From assembly GCA_023460155.1 (NCBI GenBank), contig JAEWRF010000115.1, forward strand, positions 1 through 10,143: a stretch of DNA of 10,143 nt. Reading direction: 5' to 3'. The stretch comes from Bacillota bacterium (GTDB taxonomy: Bacteria; Bacillota; Clostridia; Oscillospirales; Acutalibacteraceae). The first letter of the stretch is position 1; each line of letters starts with the position of its first letter. Positions 5,791 through 10,143 of the stretch are shown piece by piece. The translations under genes and the position numbers were made by a program. The notes below the pieces were generated by a model. It was not told the DNA's origin and ran no database searches. It saw nothing but the letters and a program-made list of their open reading frames with translations.

Positions 5791-6822
5791 TTATTTTGTG
5801 CCTTTCTCCTTTTTGGTGATGAGTCGGGACATAAGGAAAATCAGGAAGGAAATCAGAAGAATGCCGACCACAGCGGAAAGAATGTAACCGCTGATTGCCC
5901 CGAACTGCCCTTCGCCGAGCGCGGGAAGCGAATAATCCGGCATCAGCGCGTTCCATTTGTCGGCCATGGAGGCAAACCCCTGCGGGATATAGCCGAGGGC
6001 CTCTTTCATTTCATCGGTTCCCCATTCGCCCCAGGCGGTGCCGGAAGCAATCAGGCCGAGGGGGGTTAAAACCACCATGGCGATGATGGGGATCAGAAGA
6101 TTGCGGTATTTTTTGAAAAAGGAGACCTTTTCCGGACTTTCCGGAAGCGCGTTCCCGGAGAAAATCTGAGGGGTGACCTTCGCTATGTAAGCGACCGCCG
6201 CCGCAGTCAGAATCCCTTCAATCGGGCCGGCCACAACGGAATGGGCGAACAGCATGGAGGGAATGGAGACGGAAAGGGGATAAGGGCAGTAAAGCGGATG
6301 GCCGGCGGCGTCCATAAACAGCAGCGGCTGGATGCCGAATTCCAGAGACGCGCAGAACGCCGCGAGATTCAGGCCCGCGTAGCCCCCAAGAAAGGAAGCG
6401 GCGAGGTTCCGCGAACTGCCGATCTTCGATTTTCCGGAGATGAGTTTATAAAGGAAATAGCCCGTAAACGGCATGATTACGGCCATGTTCAGGCAGTTGA
6501 TGCCATAGGCGAGGATTCCGCCGTCGCCGAAGACCAGCGCCTGAATCAGCAGCGCCGTCGAAACGCAGATCGTAGCGGCCCAGGGCCCCAGCAGAATGGC
6601 AATCAGCACTGCTCCGACGGCGTGGGCAGAACTTCCGCCCGCCACCGGAACATTGAACATCATCGTCAGGAAAGAAAATGCGGAGCAAAGCGCGAGGGTG
6701 GGAATGTTTTTCCGATCAAGTTTTATTTTAACCTTTTTAATCGCCGTTACCCAAGTGGGAACCATGACGACAAAACCGGGTACGGTTGTCTGAGGACCTA
6801 AATATCCGTCTGGAATGTGCAT
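5791..6822 (-). CDS. cbiM: ECF transporter substrate-binding membrane protein CbiM/NikM with CbiN-like C-terminus
   Basis: Metal-specific S-component that captures Ni2+ or Co2+ at the outer face. It starts with MHIPDG; in the family the N-terminal amino group and His2 ligate the metal, and His67 in GGSSAHAVG is the next ligand. FGDGGILAYGINCLNMAVIM follows. The 343-aa protein is longer than a bare CbiM: after the GTAWGEWG stretch there is a periplasmic-type segment with MPDYSLPALG and a final membrane helix, like the CbiN/PDGLE tail of NikMN-type proteins. This explains why no separate cbiN is present. The start MHIPDG and His67 region resemble nickel (NikM2-type) more than the MHIMEG start of cobalt CbiM, so nickel is a reasonable guess; automated tools usually say cobalt. 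TAGGAG lies about 9 nt before the ATG. Its own promoter and attenuated leader lie upstream. Confidence 0.92.
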   Translation of the reverse strand: MHIPDGYLGPQTTVPGFVVMVPTWVTAIKKVKIKLDRKNIPTLALCSAFSFLTMMFNVPVAGGSSAHAVGAVLIAILLGPWAATICVSTALLIQALVFGDGGILAYGINCLNMAVIMPFTGYFLYKLISGKSKIGSSRNLAASFLGGYAGLNLAAFCASLEFGIQPLLFMDAAGHPLYCPYPLSVSIPSMLFAHSVVAGPIEGILTAAAVAYIAKVTPQIFSGNALPESPEKVSFFKKYRNLLIPIIAMVVLTPLGLIASGTAWGEWGTDEMKEALGYIPQGFASMADKWNALMPDYSLPALGEGQFGAISGYILSAVVGILLISFLIFLMSRLITKKEKGTK

Positions 6823-6838
6823 ACAATCAAACTCCTAC

Positions 6839-6880
6839 AAAAAATTAAACCCATGCAGGGCTTTTTAGCCCTTCATGGGT
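6839..6880 (-). terminator. Strong intrinsic terminator in the cbiM leader
   Basis: Arms ACCCATG (6880-6874 partner 6855-6849) and AGGGCT/AGCCCT (6872-6867 partner 6862-6857) give a 13-bp stem with one internal mismatch and a 4-nt loop. On the minus strand TTTAATTTTTT follows (six T at 6844-6839). The cbiM ribosome site starts within a few bases. It also ends read-through from miaA. Confidence 0.85.
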
Positions 6881-6939
6881 CTCTTCATTTCAATTCATTC
6901 GTCGGGGCCGCACAGGATCTTCATGACCCCGCTGTTCAC
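6839..6939 (-). promoter_or_regulatory. Attenuated 5' leader of cbiMQO; possible metal-responsive RNA of unidentified class
   Basis: RNA from the promoter at 6947-6975 starts near 6939 and must cross the terminator at 6839-6880 before reaching cbiM. Before the terminator there is a 7-bp hairpin, 6931-6925 with 6909-6903 (CGGGGUC/GGCCCCG), with a 15-nt loop, and a purine-rich single-stranded linker (6902-6881). The GGGUC of the hairpin's 5' arm can instead pair with the GACCC that begins the terminator stem, giving a possible antiterminator. The ~60-nt sensor region is far too short for a cobalamin riboswitch. I did not recognise the conserved junction of the NiCo (czcD) riboswitch. Attenuation is inferred from layout; the ligand is unknown. 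Confidence 0.55.
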
Positions 6940-6946
6940 AAATTGT

Positions 6947-6975
6947 ATCATATCATAGCCGGGAGGCGCTGTCAA
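6947..6975 (-). promoter_or_regulatory. Promoter of the cbiMQO operon
   Basis: A perfect -35 TTGACA (6975-6970) directly abuts the miaA TAG, followed by a 17-nt spacer and TATGAT (6952-6947). This is the best sigma-A match in the window. The -10 lies in a short direct repeat, TATGATATGATAC (6957-6945), that could also serve a repressor. Confidence 0.78.
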
Positions 6976-7893
6976 CTAAACTTTGCCGCCCTGCCCGAGA
7001 AATTCCCGGACCGCGGCTTCCGCCTGCGCCGTCGGGTCGGCGGCCATATCGATCCAGCGGATGGATTTGTCCCTGCGGAACCACGTCATCTGGCGCTTTG
7101 CGAACTGCCGGATCGCGCGGCTCAGTTCGGAGCAAAACTCTTCCCGTGAGGAGAATTTACCCGTAAGATACCAGAGAATGTACCGGTATTCCAGCCCGAG
7201 GTCATAGAGATACTTCCGGTCGCCGCCTGCCGCGAGATAGGCTTCGACTTCGCCGAGCATTCCCTGCTCCAGCCGTGCGGTCAGCCGTTCCTCAATCCGC
7301 TTCGCGAGCTGTTCCTTCGGCCACGTTACCCCAAGCTGAAGCACGTCGTACTTGGGGGCGTTAACGTAGTCCAGCGGTTCCCCGTGAGCGGTTTTCTCCA
7401 GCACCCGTATGATTCTCCGCTTATTCTGATAATCGGACGGCCGCGCCGCCAGAAAGGCTTTCCCCTCCGGAGTCAGCTTTGCCCTCAGTTCGTCGATCGG
7501 CAGGAGCTCCAGCTCTTCGCGCAGGGCGGTGTCCGCGGGTCTCTCATTCATGATATAACCGTGAACGACCGAGCCGATATAAAGCCCTGTGCCGCCGACC
7601 AGAAACGGCAGCTTTCCGCGGGACAGAATCTGTGGGATCAGTGCGTACGCGAGACCCTGAAAATCGGCGACGGAAAACGGTTCGCCGATTTCTTTAATAT
7701 CAAGAAGGTGGTGCGGAACCAGAAGCCTTTCCTCCCGCGTCACTTTTCCGCTGCACAGATCGAATCCGCGGTAGATCTGCCGGGAGTCCGCCGAGAGGAT
7801 TTCCCCGTTGAATTTTCGGGCAAGCTCAAGCCCCACGGCGCTTTTCCCCGAGGCGTTTGTTCCTACGACGGCGATCATTTTAGGCAGCGCCAT
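6976..7893 (-). CDS. miaA: tRNA dimethylallyltransferase MiaA, divergent subtype
   Basis: Transfers a dimethylallyl group to N6 of adenosine 37 in tRNAs reading UNN codons, the first step to ms2i6A. The 305-aa length is usual. Motifs: P-loop GTNASGKSA (11-19), SADSRQIYRG (34-43, with Asp36 as the likely catalytic acid/base), VGGTGLYI (99-106), NKRRIIRVLE (157-166) and the C-terminal RQFAKRQMTWFRR (262-274). Several motifs differ from textbook MiaA: GTNASGKS for GPTASGKT, DLCSGKV for DIGTAKP, and LGLEYRYI (232-239) for the IGYKE region, so it belongs to a divergent branch and could be a second copy. The ATG at 7893 has AAGGAG 10 nt upstream. Its neighbours are not the usual hfq or mutSL genes. 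Confidence 0.88.
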   Translation of the reverse strand: MALPKMIAVVGTNASGKSAVGLELARKFNGEILSADSRQIYRGFDLCSGKVTREERLLVPHHLLDIKEIGEPFSVADFQGLAYALIPQILSRGKLPFLVGGTGLYIGSVVHGYIMNERPADTALREELELLPIDELRAKLTPEGKAFLAARPSDYQNKRRIIRVLEKTAHGEPLDYVNAPKYDVLQLGVTWPKEQLAKRIEERLTARLEQGMLGEVEAYLAAGGDRKYLYDLGLEYRYILWYLTGKFSSREEFCSELSRAIRQFAKRQMTWFRRDKSIRWIDMAADPTAQAEAAVREFLGQGGKV

Positions 7894-7934
7894 ACTTGCG
7901 TTTCTCCTTTTGCAATCCCTTTTTTGTTCTTTTC

Positions 7935-7963
7935 ATTATAGGGTGCCGTCCCTGCGAAATCAA
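7935..7963 (-). promoter_or_regulatory. Promoter of miaA
   Basis: TTGATT (7963-7958), a 17-nt spacer and a perfect TATAAT (7940-7935) on the minus strand. Transcription would start ~35 nt before the miaA ATG, leaving room for the AAGGAG site. Thus miaA need not depend on the GNAT gene upstream. Confidence 0.7.
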
Positions 7964-8051
7964 GGGGAATCCTGATTTTCCGGGAAGGCCTTTCCGTGAC
8001 CGCTCCGATTTTTCGGGCGAAAAAACCTTGCTTTGTTCGGTTTTGCTGGAA

Positions 8052-8486
8052 TCAGTCGTACCATTCCAATTGAATCAGAGCTTTGTTTTTATAGCGCAGG
8101 AAGCCGCGGTCCCGGAACCCCATCCGTTCCCAAAAACGGGCGCCGCCTTCGTTGTCGACATATACCGCGAGCGTGACGTCGGAGATTCCTTCTGCTTTCA
8201 AAGCGTCAAACACTTTTTCCACAAGCTGTGCGCCGATTTTTTGATTCTGGTACTCACGGGCAACGCAGGTGTGGTAAATGGAGCCGCTTCGCCCGTCATG
8301 ACCGCAGAGAATTGCCCCTACAATACTGCCGTCAAGCTCCGCGACAAAGGAGGTGTTTGGATTTCGGCGCAGAAACCGCTCGATCCCGGCACGTGAGTCG
8401 TCAACATTGTTCAGCCCCATATGCTCCGTCTTCCAAAGGGCGTAAACCGTATCGTAATCGGTAATTTTGAATGGTCGGATTTCCAT
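8052..8486 (-). CDS. GNAT family N-acetyltransferase (YpeA-like)
   Basis: Small 144-aa cytoplasmic acetyl-CoA dependent acyltransferase; the acceptor is unknown. The fold is complete: the N-terminal MEIRPFKITDYDTVYALW, the FVAELDGSIVGAILCGHDG strand pair (47-65), the acetyl-CoA loop REYQNQKIGAQLV (77-89) and the C-terminal NEGGARFWERMGF (112-124). Within the CoA loop the usual R-G-x-G is Q-N-Q-K, so the central Gly is Lys; backbone contacts may still allow binding. Overall pattern is closest to E. coli YpeA-type proteins. GGGGA precedes the ATG at 8486. It follows the cyclase gene after 49 nt with no visible terminator and may be co-transcribed. The 158-nt stretch beyond it holds only a weak A/T-rich hairpin (around 8015-8038) and the miaA promoter. 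Confidence 0.88.
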   Translation of the reverse strand: MEIRPFKITDYDTVYALWKTEHMGLNNVDDSRAGIERFLRRNPNTSFVAELDGSIVGAILCGHDGRSGSIYHTCVAREYQNQKIGAQLVEKVFDALKAEGISDVTLAVYVDNEGGARFWERMGFRDRGFLRYKNKALIQLEWYD

Positions 8487-8535
8487 GTTCTCTGATTCCC
8501 CTTTTGGTTCTAACGTGTGGGCAATGATGGCTTTT

Positions 8536-10068
8536 TCAGGAGATGGAAATTTCAGGGCCGAATTGCCTCACCCTGTTTTTCCCCTGCTGTTTTGACTGAT
8601 AGAGAGCAAGATCGGCTTTGTGAAGAAGTTCGATTAAGGAACCGTCCTGAACATTGCAGCCTGCAACGCCGACGCTGATGGTGTACTTTATTTTATGGTT
8701 TAAATAGACTACGCTTCTCTCGAAAATATACTGACGTAAGCGTTCGGCGGCGGAAAAAGCTTCTTCAGGCGCTGCTGACAAAAGCACTACAAATTCATCC
8801 CCGCCAAGGCGCCCGATCGCGTAATTCCCTGACAGCAAAGCCCGCGCCGCGCAGACCAGATCCTTCAGGATGCAGTCCCCCCCGAGATGCCCGTAAGTGT
8901 CGTTAATGTTTTTGAAGCTGTCCAGATCTACGACCATTGCGGATACAAAGGGGTTTTCCGAGTCCTTTCGAAAGCACAAAAAAGCGTTTGTTAACCCTTC
9001 CCGGTTATAAATACCGGTTAACGGATCGATTTCCGCACGTCCTTTTAAGAGAGTAATATCCGTCAAAACCAGTACATAACCCATGGAATTACCGCCGGAA
9101 GCTTTCAAAGCATGATGGGTGAGGGAAAGAAATACACTTCTTTGCCGGTTCGTCAGCTCTGTGGGAAAATCATCTATGGAAAAAGCGGGATTCGCAGGCT
9201 TTTCCTGCGTTTTGAAAAGAAAGCTTGAAAGGTCGGAGCCAATCCGGAGAGAATCGGAATTGATAACGGAGTATGTTAATTCTGCCGCACGCCTGTTGAA
9301 CTCGATGATTTTGCCTGTCCCATCCAGAACAATAATCCCCTGATCAATGACTTCAAAGACTTTATTCATAGCAATCGGGGTGAGCCCAAGAAATCCGCTG
9401 CGAAGAACCCCAAAGCAAAGCAGCACAACGCAGGGAAGATTCAGTACGGGAATCGGGATAATGATCCCGACGCTGTTCAGAAGCGTGGATTGTATAACTG
9501 CGACAAGCACGGTTAAAAAAACACTGAGCATGATCAGCCGCAGCGGGCGCCGCAGACTGCTGGAAATCGTCCGGCAAAACAAAAGAAGAATTGTGAGCGC
9601 GATCAGAGGAAGACAAAAATTAAAGGCAACCAGAATCGTGCCGAGCGTAGTGGAGTTGACTACCAATGCATGCCCGAATACGGCATCGGTTTGCAGCTCA
9701 ACGTGTTTGCGCATAAAATGATGGGATTGATCGGTAAAAATCAGTATGACGGAAGCTGCCTGAATCAAGGCTGCCACGTTTGCAAATTTGCGCAGTTTAT
9801 CGTTTGCAGTGTAATCAATGCTGAAATAAAGGGTGCACAGAGTAGTGAAAAAGACACCGATCTGCTGAATGTTTCTGCCTAAAAGCATCAGTTGAAAGGT
9901 GGATGTGTTGACTTCTATTAAGTCGCCGATGACCCACACCATAAAGAATACAATCATAGCAAACAATGCCGGCACACCGACAGCGCTGAATTTCGCTCCT
10001 GTGCGCATCGCCAGGACAAAAAGCATGATGCAGGAAAAGATTAAAAGAATATTTTGCAGCAGCGCCAT
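8536..10068 (-). CDS. Membrane diguanylate cyclase: 7TM sensor, PAS, GGDEF
   Basis: Predicted to make cyclic di-GMP from two GTP in response to a membrane or extracellular cue. The N-terminal ~225 residues form seven hydrophobic helices resembling the 7TM region found on some histidine kinases (PF16927 type). A PAS-like domain follows (about 235-340; DQGIIVLDGTGKIIEFNRRA at its start). The GGDEF domain begins at DPLTGIYNREG; metal-binding Asp lies in VVDLDSFKNIND, and the exact signature RLGGDEFVVL has GGDEF at 422-426. The product-inhibition site RxxD is missing: the equivalent positions are Ser and Tyr. There is no EAL domain. I chose the ATG at 10068 (510 aa), since AAGGG lies 7 nt upstream; a TTG two codons earlier is in frame. 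Cyclic di-GMP usually controls motility, adhesion or sporulation timing in Clostridia; the target is not visible here. No convincing promoter was seen in the 75 upstream bases of the window. Confidence 0.92.
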   Translation of the reverse strand: MALLQNILLIFSCIMLFVLAMRTGAKFSAVGVPALFAMIVFFMVWVIGDLIEVNTSTFQLMLLGRNIQQIGVFFTTLCTLYFSIDYTANDKLRKFANVAALIQAASVILIFTDQSHHFMRKHVELQTDAVFGHALVVNSTTLGTILVAFNFCLPLIALTILLLFCRTISSSLRRPLRLIMLSVFLTVLVAVIQSTLLNSVGIIIPIPVLNLPCVVLLCFGVLRSGFLGLTPIAMNKVFEVIDQGIIVLDGTGKIIEFNRRAAELTYSVINSDSLRIGSDLSSFLFKTQEKPANPAFSIDDFPTELTNRQRSVFLSLTHHALKASGGNSMGYVLVLTDITLLKGRAEIDPLTGIYNREGLTNAFLCFRKDSENPFVSAMVVDLDSFKNINDTYGHLGGDCILKDLVCAARALLSGNYAIGRLGGDEFVVLLSAAPEEAFSAAERLRQYIFERSVVYLNHKIKYTISVGVAGCNVQDGSLIELLHKADLALYQSKQQGKNRVRQFGPEISIS

Positions 10069-10143
10069 AGGCAATCCCTTCTAACAGTTTAGTTGTTTGA
10101 TGGAAACAAGCTGGTATTGCGCAAAATTTCATCTCTTCAAAAT

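Noticed and set aside
6241..6801. 186-codon plus-strand frame over cbiM
   Set aside because: Antisense to a clear CbiM; low-complexity charged sequence and no ribosome site.
6881..6939. NiCo (czcD) riboswitch
   Set aside because: Position and neighbouring gene fit, but I could not find the conserved four-way junction sequence; recorded as an unidentified leader instead.
7384..7941. 185-codon plus-strand frame over miaA
   Set aside because: Antisense to miaA, whose motifs are complete; no independent support.
8010..8045. Terminator after the GNAT gene
   Set aside because: Only a 6-bp AAAACC/GGTTTT stem with a large loop precedes the T-run; too weak to list as a feature.
9449..9471. Inverted repeat CGGGAT/ATCCCG within the cyclase gene
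   Set aside because: Inside coding sequence for a membrane helix, with no T-tract and no regulatory context.

Overview
The window looks like part of the chromosome of a spore-forming, Gram-positive Clostridia member, probably the Oscillospirales/Ruminococcaceae side. The evidence is an intact sporulation sigma factor (sigK) with its pro-sequence, strong AGGAGG-type ribosome binding sites, sigma-A type promoters, moderately high GC and compact gene spacing. Genus and species cannot be read from the sequence. No mobile element, CRISPR array, tRNA or rRNA was seen.

Layout. (1) At the left edge, plus strand, lies the 3' part of a class III PLP aminotransferase (GabT-like) whose first ~50 residues are outside the window. 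It converges on sigK (minus) across a bidirectional terminator. (2) sigK and an uncharacterised 168-aa gene (plus) diverge from a ~290 bp AT-rich region with several promoter-like elements, including one in which the same bases read as a promoter on both strands. (3) The 168-aa gene converges on a membrane flippase-like gene (LPG_synthase_TM family, minus) across a second bidirectional terminator. (4) From there to the right edge every gene is on the minus strand. In transcription order from the right these are: a 7TM-PAS-GGDEF diguanylate cyclase, a GNAT acetyltransferase, miaA (tRNA prenyltransferase, divergent subtype), a cbiM-cbiQ-cbiO nickel/cobalt ECF transporter operon, and the flippase.

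How genes work together. Only cbiMQO is a clear functional unit: CbiM (substrate-binding membrane subunit with a CbiN-like tail), CbiQ (transmembrane coupling subunit) and CbiO (ATPase), with a 1-nt gap and a 4-bp overlap between them. It has its own promoter (TTGACA-17-TATGAT) starting right after the miaA stop codon. A ~100-nt 5' leader follows, ending in a strong intrinsic terminator just before the cbiM ribosome binding site. Transcription from this promoter must pass that terminator, so the operon is probably controlled by attenuation, and the leader is large enough for a small metal-sensing RNA. I could not match it to the NiCo or cobalamin riboswitches. The cyclase and GNAT gene may be co-transcribed (49-nt gap, no terminator seen). 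miaA has its own promoter.

The best candidates for new biology are the cbiM leader RNA, the 168-aa protein (which seems to consist of two ungapped copies of one ~41-residue module), and the short leader with mutually exclusive hairpins before the flippase gene.
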